Assembly: GCA_963763475.1 (NCBI GenBank) | Contig: CAVXOR010000001.1 | Location: 124,001 to 188,000, forward strand | DNA: 64,000 bases | Direction: 5' to 3' | From: AC-32 sp963763475 | GTDB lineage: Bacteria > Actinomycetota > Thermoleophilia > Gaiellales > Gaiellaceae | In this document: one piece after another, positions 32,289 to 40,232 of the stretch | Layout of the letters: the number at the start of each line of letters is the position of its first letter | Position numbering within the stretch: position 1 is the stretch's first letter | Notes under the pieces: generated by a model | What the model saw: the letters and a program-made list of their open reading frames with translations, nothing else | Database searches by the model: none | Told to the model about the DNA's origin: nothing | Position numbers and translations under genes: made by a program

Positions 32289-33073
32289 TCCTCATGCACA
32301 TCCTCACGCCGCTGGAGGACCTGCTCCGCGACGTGCTCAAGTGGCTCGGCCCGCACGGCACGATCGGCCTCACCTGGGCGTGGTCGATCGTCGCGCTGAC
32401 GGTGATCGTGCGGTTGCTGCTCGTGCCGCTGACCGTCCGGCAGATCCACTCGATGCAGAACCTGCAGCGCCACGCGCCGCAGATGAAGGAGATCCAGAAG
32501 AAGTACAAGGCCGACAAGAAGCGCCAGCAGGAAGAGCTGATGAAGTTCTACAAGGAGAACAACATCAACCCGGCCTCGTCGTGCCTGCCGCTGCTGGCCC
32601 AGTTCCCGGTCTTCATCGCGCTCTACCTGGTGCTGAAGCACTTCCCGCACCAGCCCGGCGACAACCTCGAGTGGCTCGGGCTCTGGAACATCACCGACAA
32701 GGCCTCCGAGGGCTGGGGCCCGGTGCTGGTCGCCATCTACGCGCTCAGCCAGCTCGCCTCGAGCTACTTCATGAGCGCGACCGCGGAGAAGTCGCAGCGG
32801 ATCATGCTGCTGGTCCTCCCGATCGTCTTCATCCCGTTCATCATCAACTTCAAGGTCGGGCTCGTCCTCTACTGGATGACGACCAACCTCTGGACGGTCG
32901 GCCAGGGGCTCGTCACGCGTCGGCTGATGCCGAGGCCGGCCGCACCGGAGAAGCGCTCCTCGCGCACGCCGCCGAAGGAGGTCGCGACCGCGGTCGCGCC
33001 CGAGCCCGCCCCGGCGCCGGCCCAGCCGTCGCAGCCGCGCAAGGTCAAGCGCAAGAAGCGGGCGCGGCGATGA
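32285..33073 (+). CDS. yidC: Membrane protein insertase YidC/Oxa1
   Basis: A 262-residue insertase of the short type without a large periplasmic domain. TM1 lies at about 28-52 (WAWSIVALTVIVRLLLVPLTV, split here), followed by the cytoplasmic hairpin QMKEIQKKYKADKKRQQEE and three further helices (about 97-120, 145-165, 185-215) ending with LVLYWMTTNLWTVGQ. The C-terminal tail is Ala/Pro/Lys-rich, as needed for ribosome contact. The signal peptide and lipobox of Gram-positive forms are absent. GTG at 32285 is set by the yidD overlap; ATG 32294 is possible. Confidence 0.95.
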   Translation: MILMHILTPLEDLLRDVLKWLGPHGTIGLTWAWSIVALTVIVRLLLVPLTVRQIHSMQNLQRHAPQMKEIQKKYKADKKRQQEELMKFYKENNINPASSCLPLLAQFPVFIALYLVLKHFPHQPGDNLEWLGLWNITDKASEGWGPVLVAIYALSQLASSYFMSATAEKSQRIMLLVLPIVFIPFIINFKVGLVLYWMTTNLWTVGQGLVTRRLMPRPAAPEKRSSRTPPKEVATAVAPEPAPAPAQPSQPRKVKRKKRARR

Positions 33074-33762
33074 CCGAGACCCAGTCGTTGCAGGTCGAGG
33101 CCACGGGCGAGACCGTGGGCGAGGCGAAGTGGGCCGCGTTGCGCGAGCTGGAGAAGCTCCGACCCGGCATCGACAAGGGGGCGGTCCGCTTCCAGGTCGT
33201 CTCCGAGGGAGAGCGCGGGTTGCTCGGGGTCGGCTTCGCGCCGGCGCGGGTGGTCGCGTCCGTGGACGCCGCCGCAACGGTCGAGGAGCCGGAGGCCCCG
33301 CCGACCGACGAGAGCGAGCTGGCCGCCGAGGTGCGCGACGTGGTCGAGCACATCCTCGAGGCGATCGGCGTCCGTGCCCGCATCGAGCTCGAGGAGAACG
33401 ACGAGCGCATCACCGCGACGGTCGTGGGACGCGAGCTCGGGCTCGTGATCGGCAAGCACGGCCAGACGATCGACGCGATCCAGTACCTCGCCAACGCGGT
33501 CGTCTGGCGGGGCCGCGGCGACGAGCGCAAGTCGGTCGTAGTCGACGCCGCCGGCTACCGGGCTCGCCGCGAGGAAGCGCTGAGCGCGCTCGCCACGCGC
33601 AGCGCCGAGCGCGCGGTCGCCTCGGCGCGCTCGGTCGAGCTCGAGCCGATGACGGCTGTCGAGCGGAAGGTCGTGCACGTCTGTCTGAAGGACTACGCAG
33701 GTGTCGTCACGCGCAGCGAGGGCACCGAGCCCAACCGCTTCGTCGTGATCGACCCCGTGTGA
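33070..33762 (+). CDS. jag: Jag/KhpB-type RNA-binding protein (SpoIIIJ-associated)
   Basis: A 230-residue protein with three domains in order: N-terminal Jag-N (about 1-60, ATGETVGEAKWAALRELE and GLLGVGFAPARV), a KH domain (about 85-160, VVGRELGLVIGKHGQTIDAIQYLANAV split here, with the GxxG loop IGKHGQT), and an R3H domain (about 170-228, containing LEPMTAVERKVVHVCL). It binds RNA, probably with KhpA, and affects cell elongation in Gram-positive bacteria. ATG overlaps the yidC stop (ATGA). Confidence 0.93.
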   Translation: MTETQSLQVEATGETVGEAKWAALRELEKLRPGIDKGAVRFQVVSEGERGLLGVGFAPARVVASVDAAATVEEPEAPPTDESELAAEVRDVVEHILEAIGVRARIELEENDERITATVVGRELGLVIGKHGQTIDAIQYLANAVVWRGRGDERKSVVVDAAGYRARREEALSALATRSAERAVASARSVELEPMTAVERKVVHVCLKDYAGVVTRSEGTEPNRFVVIDPV

Positions 33763-34337
33763 TCGAGCGCTGGCTCTCCGAGCTCGTCGCCACTCCCGGC
33801 CTCACCTCGGTCTCCGGCGGCGAGGCCCGGCGCGTGCACCTGGACGAGAGCCTCGCCGCGCTCGAGACGGTGCGCCGTTTCGAGGGGCCGATCGTGGACG
33901 TCGGCTCGGGTGGGGGCGCGCCGGGGATTCCGCTCGCGCACGCGCTGCCCGAGCGTGAGGTGACGCTGCTCGAGGCGACCCGGCGCAAGTGCGACTTCCT
34001 CGAGCGCTGGGCCGCCGAGCTGCCGAACCTGCGCGTGATCTGCGGCCGGGCCGAGGAGCAGCAGCTCGACGCCTGGGGCGTCGCCGTTGCGAAGGCGCTC
34101 GCGCCGCCGCCGGTTTCCGCCGAGTGGTGTCTGCCGCTGGTCGCTTCGGGCGGAGCGGCGATCCTCTACGTCGGGCCTACCGCGCAGGCCGGCCGGGTCG
34201 CGCAGGTGGCCGAGCTCCTGGCCGCCGAGGTGGAGCCGGAGCCACCGGCGGGCTTGCTCGTCCTACGCAAGCTCGGGCCGACTCCGCCCGGGTTCCCGCG
34301 GCGCCCGGGCGTGGCCCGAAAACGTCCGCTCGCGTAG
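33759..34337 (+). CDS. rsmG: 16S rRNA (guanine-527-N7)-methyltransferase
   Basis: A 192-residue SAM-dependent methyltransferase. Motif I is IVDVGSGGGAPGIPLA, followed by VTLLEATRRKCDFLERW (ribose binding) and the RAEE block. The first GTG in the GTGATC overlap with jag is used. It is a little shorter than the usual 200-240 residues because the N-terminal helix is reduced. Loss of RsmG in other bacteria gives low-level streptomycin resistance. Confidence 0.94.
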   Translation: MIERWLSELVATPGLTSVSGGEARRVHLDESLAALETVRRFEGPIVDVGSGGGAPGIPLAHALPEREVTLLEATRRKCDFLERWAAELPNLRVICGRAEEQQLDAWGVAVAKALAPPPVSAEWCLPLVASGGAAILYVGPTAQAGRVAQVAELLAAEVEPEPPAGLLVLRKLGPTPPGFPRRPGVARKRPLA

Positions 34338-34338
34338 C

Positions 34339-34344
34339 TAGCGT
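34339..34344 (+). promoter_or_regulatory. Predicted -10 element for parAB
   Basis: TAGCGT lies six bases before the parA ATG and overlaps the end of rsmG; spacing points to a leaderless parA mRNA separate from the rpmH operon. Confidence 0.4.
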
Positions 34345-34350
34345 GGACGC

Positions 34351-35106
34351 ATGCCCGGGAGGGTCTATGCGCTTGCCAATCAGAAGGGCGGCGTCGGGAA
34401 GACGACGACCGCGATCAACCTCGCCGCCTGCCTTGCGGAGGCCGGTGAGAAGACGCTCGTCGTTGACCTCGATCCCCAGGCAAACGCCACCTCCGGGCTC
34501 GGCGAGCGGGCCAACGGGAGCTCGTCGCTCGACCTGCTCGACGGCGTCCCGCTCCCGAAGCTGGCCAGGCCGACGCGCTTCGCGCGGCTCGACCTCGTGC
34601 CCGCCAAGCCGGAGCTCGCAGGCGCGGCCGTCGAGCTCTCGCGCCGCGGCGACGGCGAGCGCTACCTGGCCGACGCATTGGCCGGCGCCACCGAGGACTA
34701 CGCGTTCGTCTTCGTCGACTGCCCGCCCTCGCTCGGGCCGCTGACAGTCAACGCGCTTGCGGCGGCTGATCGCGTGCTGGTGCCGGTTCAGGCCGAGTAC
34801 TACGCGCTCGAGGGGCTCGCGCAGCTGGTCGGATCGGTCGAGCTGGTGCGCTCGCGGCTCAACCCGAAGCTCGTCCTCGGCGGCGTGCTCCTGACGATGG
34901 TCGACCGTCGCACTCGCCTAGCCGCTGACGTGAGCGCCGAGGTGCGTCGTCACTTCGGCGATCTCGTCTTCCGCACCTCGGTGCCACGCTCGGTGCGGGT
35001 GGCCGAGGCGCCGAGCCACGGACTGCCCGTGACGACCTACGACCGCGCCTCGGCCGGGGCCGACGCGTACTGGAAGGTGGCGATGGAGCTTGTCGGCCGT
35101 ACCTGA
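34351..35106 (+). CDS. parA: Chromosome-partitioning ATPase ParA (Soj)
   Basis: A 251-residue Walker-type ATPase. The deviant Walker A is ANQKGGVGKTTTAINLA, with A' VVDLDPQANAT and Walker B FVDCPPSLGPLT. It binds DNA non-specifically in the ATP dimer form and is stimulated by ParB to move replicated origins. Length is short, without an N-terminal DNA-binding extension, as for chromosomal type Ib-like Soj proteins. parB starts inside its last codons. Confidence 0.96.
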   Translation: MPGRVYALANQKGGVGKTTTAINLAACLAEAGEKTLVVDLDPQANATSGLGERANGSSSLDLLDGVPLPKLARPTRFARLDLVPAKPELAGAAVELSRRGDGERYLADALAGATEDYAFVFVDCPPSLGPLTVNALAAADRVLVPVQAEYYALEGLAQLVGSVELVRSRLNPKLVLGGVLLTMVDRRTRLAADVSAEVRRHFGDLVFRTSVPRSVRVAEAPSHGLPVTTYDRASAGADAYWKVAMELVGRT

Positions 35107-35932
35107 GAAACGCCGTGGCCTCGGCCGCGGCCTGGAGTTGCTCGTCGGCGGTACGGGCGAGCCCGAGCTCGCGCACCTGCCCGTCGAGACGATCCACGCG
35201 AACCCGCGCCAGCCGCGGAAGCGCTTCGACCACGAGTCGACGTCGGCGCTGGCGGACTCGATCCGCTCGCAGGGGCTCGTCCAGCCGGTCGTCGTGCGAC
35301 CGCGCCCGGCCGGCGGCTTCGAGCTGATCGCCGGCGAGCGGCGCTGGCGGGCGGCTCAGGAGGCCGGGATCCCGACGGTGCCCGCGCTCGTGCGCGAGGC
35401 CGACGATCGCGAGACGCTGCTCCTGGGGCTGGTCGAGAACGTCGCGCGTGAGGAGCTGTCGGCGATCGAGGAGGCTCGGGCCTACGCGCTGCTGCTCGAC
35501 GAGTTCGAGCTCTCCCTCGGGGAGCTGGCCGAGCGCGTCGGCAAGGCGAAGCCGACCGTCTCGAATCGGCTGCGGCTGCTCGAGCTGCCGGACGACGTGC
35601 TCGGGCTCATCGAGCGCGGTGAGCTGACCGAGGGTCACGCACGGGCGGTGCTCGCGGTTCCCGACCACGAGGGCCGCCGCCGGCTCGCGAGGCAGATCGT
35701 TCGTCGCGGGATGTCGGTCCGCGCGGCCGAGCGGGCAGCCCGCTGGGCCGGCGCGAAGACGAAGCCACGCAAGGTTCCGAAGGTCGATCCGGCAGTCGCC
35801 GAGCGGGCGCGCAAGGCCGCCGAGCGTTTAACCGGCTTCCCGGCGCGCATCGTCTCCGGGAGGCTCGAGATCGCCTTCGCCGACGAGACCGAGCTGGCCG
35901 AGCTCGCAGAAGCGTTGGAGCGAATCGCGTAA
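35090..35932 (+). CDS. parB: Chromosome-partitioning protein ParB (Spo0J)
   Basis: A 280-residue CTPase clamp that loads at parS. The N-terminal RRGLGRGLELL is the ParA-stimulating patch; the CTP-binding domain has ANPRQPRKRFD and AGERRWRAAQEAG (the GERRxRA motif). The helix-turn-helix is at about 135-175 (LGELAERVGKAKPTVSNRLRLLELP, split here), and the C-terminal dimerisation domain ends at 280. Start is TTG at 35090, inside parA, consistent with translational coupling. No parS site was found within parAB; two parS-like sequences lie near 55.5 and 57.1 kb. Confidence 0.96.
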   Translation: MSAVPEKRRGLGRGLELLVGGTGEPELAHLPVETIHANPRQPRKRFDHESTSALADSIRSQGLVQPVVVRPRPAGGFELIAGERRWRAAQEAGIPTVPALVREADDRETLLLGLVENVAREELSAIEEARAYALLLDEFELSLGELAERVGKAKPTVSNRLRLLELPDDVLGLIERGELTEGHARAVLAVPDHEGRRRLARQIVRRGMSVRAAERAARWAGAKTKPRKVPKVDPAVAERARKAAERLTGFPARIVSGRLEIAFADETELAELAEALERIA

Positions 35933-35972
35933 CCCGTAACTCGCAGCGTCCGCGGGTCGTTGACCCAATGCC

Positions 35973-36221
35973 ATGCTGCAAACGCTGCGCGACAACCTTG
36001 AGTCCTTCGAGGCCATCAACCAGGACGACGTGACGCGCGATCTCGTCCTGCGCATGTCCGCCCTCTCGCAGGCGGGCAAGCTCGGTCCCTTCCTGTTCGA
36101 GCTGGCCCACGACGCCGAGCTCGACGACATGACGAAGGGCACGCTGGTCGAGATCGCAACCGACTCCGAGTTCCTGCTGGCGGTCGAGGACTACCTCGTC
36201 CGCACCGAGCGCCTCCACTAG
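35973..36221 (+). CDS. Small acidic helical protein of unknown function
   Basis: Eighty-two residues, acidic, predicted mostly helical, with no cysteine and no TM segment. The start ATG (35973) gives MLQTLRDNLESFEAINQDDV. It lies 40 bases downstream of parB on the same strand, with no strong Shine-Dalgarno sequence. I do not recognise the family. Its position after parB and codon use like its neighbours support it as a real gene, perhaps lineage-specific. Confidence 0.6.
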   Translation: MLQTLRDNLESFEAINQDDVTRDLVLRMSALSQAGKLGPFLFELAHDAELDDMTKGTLVEIATDSEFLLAVEDYLVRTERLH

Positions 36222-36253
36222 AAGCCGCCCGCGCGCAGGTGTAAAACGGAGCG

Positions 36254-37213
36254 GTGCCGCCGTTCCCGAAGCCTCGCTTCGACTACTCCTACGACCTCGC
36301 CCACGAGCTCGCGGCTCTGCTCGACTACCGCAAGCACAAGCCGGGCCGCCAGATCCCGAGGAAAGGGAAGGGCCGGCTGCTCGTCGCCACGTGGAACGTC
36401 GCGAACCTCGGCGTCCAGGACCGGCTCGACAGCGACTATGCGCTGATCGCCGAGGTCGTGAGCTGGTTCGACCTGGTCGCGGTCCAGGAGGTGAACGACG
36501 ACCTGCGCGGGATCGAGGCGATTCACACGCATCTCCCCTCGCGCTACGACCTGCTCTTCTCGGATGCCTCGGGCAACCGCGAGCGCCAGGCGTTCCTGTA
36601 CGACAGCCGCAAGGTCACGCGGTTGCGTGAGGTCGGCCGCGTCGCGATCCCGCCGAGCCAGCTGCCGCGGATCGCAGTCGTCGGCGCGACCACCGCCTTC
36701 GCCGGCTTCGACCGCGGCCCCTACCTCGCGAGCTTCGAGGCCGGCGCCTTCCGCTTCGCGCTGCTGAACGTGCACCTCTTCTACGGCTCCGGGGCACCGG
36801 CCGACCTCGACCGCCGCACCCTCGAGACCTTCGCCGTCGCGTGGTGGGCGGACAAGACGCATCGCGACAAGAAGTCCTACGTCGGCGACGTCGTCCCCCT
36901 GGGCGACTTCAACCTCCCGAAGGCCACGCCCGGCGACCGCATCTTCGACGCGCTCGTCGCGCTCGGCCTGACGACCCCCTCGCACAGCTCCCAGATCGGA
37001 TCGGCGATCGCCTCCGACAACCAGTACGACCAGATCGCTTTCTTCCCGGGCACGACGAAGGACCGCTTCAGCGGAGCCTGCAACGTCTTCGACTTCGACG
37101 GCGCGCTCTTCCAGGACCTGTGGGCGACGCGAACCGAGACGCAGTTCCGCGCCTACACGCGCTTCCACATCTCCGACCATCGCCCGCTCTGGGCCGAGTT
37201 CCACACGGTCTGA
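36254..37213 (+). CDS. Endonuclease/exonuclease/phosphatase (DNase I-like) family protein
   Basis: A 319-residue EEP-fold protein. Metal and catalytic motifs are WNVANLG (Asn), VAVQEVND (Glu), LLNVHLFYG, PLGDFNLP (Asp-x-Asn) and ISDHRPLW (Asp-His), a complete active site. No signal peptide is visible, so it acts in the cytoplasm, probably on nucleic acid; sugar-phosphate or sphingomyelin substrates are less likely. The GTG start at 36254 has TAAAAC six bases before it, the leaderless pattern. The end of the gene holds the -35 of the tRNA promoter. Confidence 0.88.
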   Translation: MPPFPKPRFDYSYDLAHELAALLDYRKHKPGRQIPRKGKGRLLVATWNVANLGVQDRLDSDYALIAEVVSWFDLVAVQEVNDDLRGIEAIHTHLPSRYDLLFSDASGNRERQAFLYDSRKVTRLREVGRVAIPPSQLPRIAVVGATTAFAGFDRGPYLASFEAGAFRFALLNVHLFYGSGAPADLDRRTLETFAVAWWADKTHRDKKSYVGDVVPLGDFNLPKATPGDRIFDALVALGLTTPSHSSQIGSAIASDNQYDQIAFFPGTTKDRFSGACNVFDFDGALFQDLWATRTETQFRAYTRFHISDHRPLWAEFHTV

Positions 37214-37238
37214 CCGGCCAGAAAGGTGCCGCTACACT
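37210..37238 (+). promoter_or_regulatory. tRNA-Ile promoter
   Basis: CTGACC (37210-37215), 17-base spacer, TACACT (37233-37238), ten bases before the mature tRNA. The -35 overlaps the stop codon of the nuclease gene. Confidence 0.55.
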
Positions 37239-37247
37239 GGGCGACCC

Positions 37248-37321
37248 GGGCGATTAGCTCAGTTGGTTAGAGCGCCGCTCTGATAAGGCGGAGGTCCGTG
37301 GTTCGAATCCACGATCGCCCA
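37248..37321 (+). tRNA. tRNA-Ile (GAU anticodon)
   Basis: A complete 74-base cloverleaf. The acceptor stem GGGCGAT pairs with ATCGCCC, the anticodon arm is CCGCT-CTGATAA-GGCGG with GAT at 37282-37284, the T arm is CGTGG-TTCGAAT-CCACG, and the discriminator is A. CCA is not encoded (CTT follows). In many bacteria this tRNA lies inside the rRNA operon; here it stands alone near the origin. Confidence 0.97.
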
Positions 37322-37403
37322 CTTTTCTGCCTTTGCCGCCGCCCCCGCACCAGGGATGTCGAACCGGCCAATTGCGGCCGATGACGTCTCACTAACTGCG
37401 GCT

Positions 37404-37589
37404 ATGACGATCGGCGACCTCGTCCTCCACGACGGCCGGCACTACTACCTGCGCGGCCTCGACCCCATGAGCGTGCCCGAACGGCAGGCGTTCCTCGAGG
37501 ACGCCTCGACGGGAGAGTCATGCACGGCCCCGGTGGACGAGATCGAGCCGGTGCCGCCGCCGGATAGCCCGGCTCTGCGGGGAGTTTGA
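37404..37589 (+). CDS. Small hypothetical protein
   Basis: Sixty-one residues from ATG 37404 (MTIGDLVLHDGRHYYLRGLD); an in-frame ATG at 37356 would add 16 residues of low quality. The sequence suggests a small beta-barrel-like fold: GDLVLHDGRHYYLRGLDPMSV with an acidic C-terminus. No family recognised. It lies between tRNA-Ile and the bifunctional-nuclease gene on the same strand. Confidence 0.55.
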   Translation: MTIGDLVLHDGRHYYLRGLDPMSVPERQAFLEDASTGESCTAPVDEIEPVPPPDSPALRGV

Positions 37590-37629
37590 GCCGGTACCCT
37601 GAGGCTATGACCGGAGCCGGGGAGGTCTG

Positions 37630-38130
37630 ATGTACGAGATGGTCATCTACGGCGTGAGCTTCGACCTCGTCGGCAAGCAGCCCATCGTGCTGCTCAAGAC
37701 CGCGGACGGAAACAAGTTCCTCCCGATCTGGATCGGTCACCCGGAGGCGGCGGCGATCCTGATGAAGCTCCAGGGCGCGAGCACCCCGCGGCCGCTGACG
37801 CACGACCTCGTCACCGACATGCTCGGCGAGCTCGGCGCCCAGATCGTGCGGATCACGGTCACCGAGCTGAAGGAGAACACTTTCTACGCCTCGATCACCG
37901 TGCAGCAGAACGGCTCGGAGATCGAGATCGACTCCCGTCCCTCGGACGCGATCGCACTGGCCGTCCGGGCGGAGGCGCCGATCTTCGCGGCCGAAGAGGT
38001 GATCGAGGAGTCGGCGATCGAGTTCGAGGGCGAGGACGTGAACGAGGAGGAGATCGTCACCGAGTTCAAGCAGTTCCTCGACCACGTCACCCCGGACGAG
38101 TTCGCCGAGGCTCCCGGGGAAGAGGACTAG
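37630..38130 (+). CDS. Bifunctional nuclease family protein (DUF151/BFN)
   Basis: A 166-residue protein with the BFN domain: VSFDLVGKQPIVLLKTADGN, LPIWIGHPEAAAILMKLQG and EIDSRPSDAIALAVRAEAPIF (blocks split here). Plant and mycobacterial relatives were reported to cut DNA and RNA, but in vivo function in bacteria is unclear. The C-terminal 40 residues are strongly acidic. The ATG is preceded by GGGGAGG, one of the best ribosome-binding sites in the window. TAG shares CTAG with the convergent chorismate mutase stop. Confidence 0.92.
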   Translation: MYEMVIYGVSFDLVGKQPIVLLKTADGNKFLPIWIGHPEAAAILMKLQGASTPRPLTHDLVTDMLGELGAQIVRITVTELKENTFYASITVQQNGSEIEIDSRPSDAIALAVRAEAPIFAAEEVIEESAIEFEGEDVNEEEIVTEFKQFLDHVTPDEFAEAPGEED

Positions 38131-38414
38131 CCGGGCTCCTCGCCGCGCTCCACCTCGCGCTTGGTCAGCGCGAGGATCTGCTCGAACAGCTCCTGCAGGC
38201 CGTCACTCGAGAGCGGCCCGCGGTTCGCGCGGGCGAGGTACTGCAGCATCCACTCCTCGCGTTCCGGGTCGACGAACGAGAGCCCGCGCGACTCCTTGTA
38301 GCCCTTCAGGCGCGCGACCAGCTTGAGGCGCGCGTTCATCGCCTCGACGATCGCGCGGTCGTTGTCGGAGATCTGCTCGCGGAGCTGGCGGATGAGCGGG
38401 TCGTTCTCGGTCAC
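38127..38414 (-). CDS. Chorismate mutase, AroQ type
   Basis: A 95-residue all-helical enzyme that turns chorismate to prephenate, for phenylalanine and tyrosine. LIRQLREQISDNDRAIVEAMNARLKLVARLKGYKESRG (split here) carries the AroQ first helix with the arginine and lysine ligands (R11-like, R28-like, K39-like), and DPEREEWMLQYLA gives the second helix. No fused dehydratase or DAHP synthase domain. The ATG overlaps the stop of the PrcB-like gene. Confidence 0.9.
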   Translation of the reverse strand: MTENDPLIRQLREQISDNDRAIVEAMNARLKLVARLKGYKESRGLSFVDPEREEWMLQYLARANRGPLSSDGLQELFEQILALTKREVERGEEPG

Positions 38415-38851
38415 GGTCTCCCCTCAAGCTTGACGTAGACGGGCTTGTCGCTGCGCGCGATCGCGATCGCGCGATACGGATACGTGACGCCTGGCTCGAC
38501 CGGATCGCCGAGCGACGGCGTGCGTTCGCGAAGGTAGACGTCGATGCCGCGCCGGCGCTCGACCACCCGCTCGACCTTGAGCGAGTAGCCGGTGCTGGAG
38601 CGTGGGCCGAGCGAGACGACGACCACTTCCCGCCGGCCGAAGTCGAGCTTGGGAGGCTGTGGCGCGCGGCCGGGCATCGTCGCGTCGAGCAGGTGAGCGA
38701 ACGGCGCCCGCGAGCGGTAGACGGCGGTCACCTTGCGCGTGAACTCGACGCGGCCGAGCCGCGCGTTCAGGTCGCTCCACGCCAGCTCGCGCGCGCCGCC
38801 CCCGCCCCACCAGTGCGCGTAGACGAGCCAGGCGACCGCCGCGAGCGCCAC
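38411..38851 (-). CDS. PrcB_C-domain exported/membrane protein
   Basis: A 146-residue protein. The N-terminal stretch VALAAVAWLVYAHWW is a signal anchor. The C-terminal half matches the PrcB C-terminal domain (protease-complex binding): VVVVSLGPRSSTGYSLKV and the ending TYPYRAIAIARSDKPVYVKLEG. In Treponema PrcB binds the dentilisin protease; here no protease adjoins, so partner unknown. GTG at 38851 is the only good start before the TM segment. The L,D-transpeptidase stop lies 20 bases upstream. Confidence 0.72.
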   Translation of the reverse strand: MALAAVAWLVYAHWWGGGGARELAWSDLNARLGRVEFTRKVTAVYRSRAPFAHLLDATMPGRAPQPPKLDFGRREVVVVSLGPRSSTGYSLKVERVVERRRGIDVYLRERTPSLGDPVEPGVTYPYRAIAIARSDKPVYVKLEGRP

Positions 38852-38870
38852 CAGCGCCAGCGCGGCCGCT

Positions 38871-40214
38871 CTACCAGTAGATGTAGACGTTCGTGCCGTA
38901 GCCGACCAGCGAGTAGATGCGCGGTGCGACCCACAGCGGGATGCGCACGCAGCCGTGGCTCGCCGGGTACGGCGGGACGCTGTGGTAGCCGTGGATCGCG
39001 AAGGCGCCGACGAAGAACGACGAGTCGTACATCGCCAGGGCGTTGAAGCCGGGCACCTTGCTGTAGACCCGCCAGTGTCCGAGGGGCGTGTTGCCGGTTG
39101 CGCCGGTCGACACCTGGACCACCAGAGCGACCTGGCCGCCATGGACGACGAACAGCACCTGCCGGCCCTTGCTGACCTCGACGTGCGTCCCGGGATAGCG
39201 CGCCCGGGGGATGGTCGCTCGCTGCAGCTCGAGCCAGAACCGTGCGTCGACCCGTCCGGTGCGCGGGAGGCCGTGCAGCTTCTGGAACGCGAAGACCGCG
39301 TCGATGTCGTCCTGGCCGTAGTAGCCGTCGACGCGAGCGAGCGCGTAATGGAGCTCGTGCAGGCGGCGGTCGAGCTCGAAGGCGCTGGCGCCCGCTGACC
39401 CGAGGCCCAGGGAGGGAGCGAAGACGATTCGCTCGAGCACGCGTCTCGCGGCGAGGTAGCCGGACGCCGGCTGGAGCGTCAGCCGGACGCGGTAGGTGCC
39501 GGGGCTGCCCGTGGGAAGCCGTAGCCGCAGCCGGCCGTGGAAGGAGCGGGCGGCGACGAGCCGGCGCCCTCGCCAGACCTTGACGCTGACGGTGCCGGCG
39601 CTCGCGGGGCGCTCGTCGACGATGAGCGCGAGCGGTGTTCCGAGCCGACCGGAGCCGCTGAAGGCGGTGTCCAAACCGGGCCTGACCGTCAGGGTGACCG
39701 CGTTCGAGACCGCGCCCGCATACCGCACCGTGTAACGCGCGTCCGGGGTGCCGACGCGGCCGCGGACGAGGAACCTCCCGTCGCGCCTCGCCCGGACGGA
39801 CGCGATCCGGCGCTCGTTTCGGTAGAGGACGAGCCGAGCGCCCTTGACGGCCGGAACGAGCCGGCCGTGGAAGCGTGCGCGCTGCTGGTAGCGGCCGCTG
39901 CCCGCCCCGGCCAGCGTGATCCCGGTGGCGGTGATCGCGACCGTTGCCTGCGAGGTCTCGCCGAGCGCGTTGGTGGCGGTCACGCGCGCGGTGAAGCGGC
40001 CGGCCGCGTAGGTGTGCTGGACGACCGGGCCGTCTGCGGTCGCATCGTCACCCAGGTCCCAGTGGTAGGTCGCGAGGTCGCCGGTCGCGCTCAGCGTCAC
40101 CTGCAGCGGCGCCGCGCCGCTCGAGGGCGTGGCCTGGGCGGTGACGGCAGGCGGTGCCGCGTGCGCTGCGGGAGCGAACGCCAACGCCGCCAGGAAGACC
40201 GCTGCACGCCGCAC
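38871..40214 (-). CDS. L,D-transpeptidase (YkuD) with PKD and peptidoglycan-binding domains
   Basis: A 447-residue secreted cell-wall enzyme. Signal peptide 1-19 (VRRAAVFLAALAFAPAAHA), PKD domain about 24-97 (YHWDLGDDATADG, HTYAAGRFTARVTATN), Ig-like repeats, a peptidoglycan-binding helix bundle (about 285-330, VDGYYGQDDIDAVFAFQKL), then the YkuD domain (about 340-447) with the catalytic HGYHSVPPYPASHGCVRI motif. It makes 3-3 cross-links or attaches proteins to peptidoglycan. GTG start; TATCTT lies six bases before it, a leaderless-type promoter (40221-40226 on the plus-strand numbering). Confidence 0.93.
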   Translation of the reverse strand: MRRAAVFLAALAFAPAAHAAPPAVTAQATPSSGAAPLQVTLSATGDLATYHWDLGDDATADGPVVQHTYAAGRFTARVTATNALGETSQATVAITATGITLAGAGSGRYQQRARFHGRLVPAVKGARLVLYRNERRIASVRARRDGRFLVRGRVGTPDARYTVRYAGAVSNAVTLTVRPGLDTAFSGSGRLGTPLALIVDERPASAGTVSVKVWRGRRLVAARSFHGRLRLRLPTGSPGTYRVRLTLQPASGYLAARRVLERIVFAPSLGLGSAGASAFELDRRLHELHYALARVDGYYGQDDIDAVFAFQKLHGLPRTGRVDARFWLELQRATIPRARYPGTHVEVSKGRQVLFVVHGGQVALVVQVSTGATGNTPLGHWRVYSKVPGFNALAMYDSSFFVGAFAIHGYHSVPPYPASHGCVRIPLWVAPRIYSLVGYGTNVYIYW

Positions 40215-40232
40215 GGCCGAAAGATAGACGAG

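Noticed and set aside
37356..37403. An earlier ATG for the small protein after tRNA-Ile
   Set aside because: The 16 extra residues (MSNRPIAADDVSLTAA) lack the beta pattern of the rest and ATG 37404 starts directly at the ordered part; not excluded.
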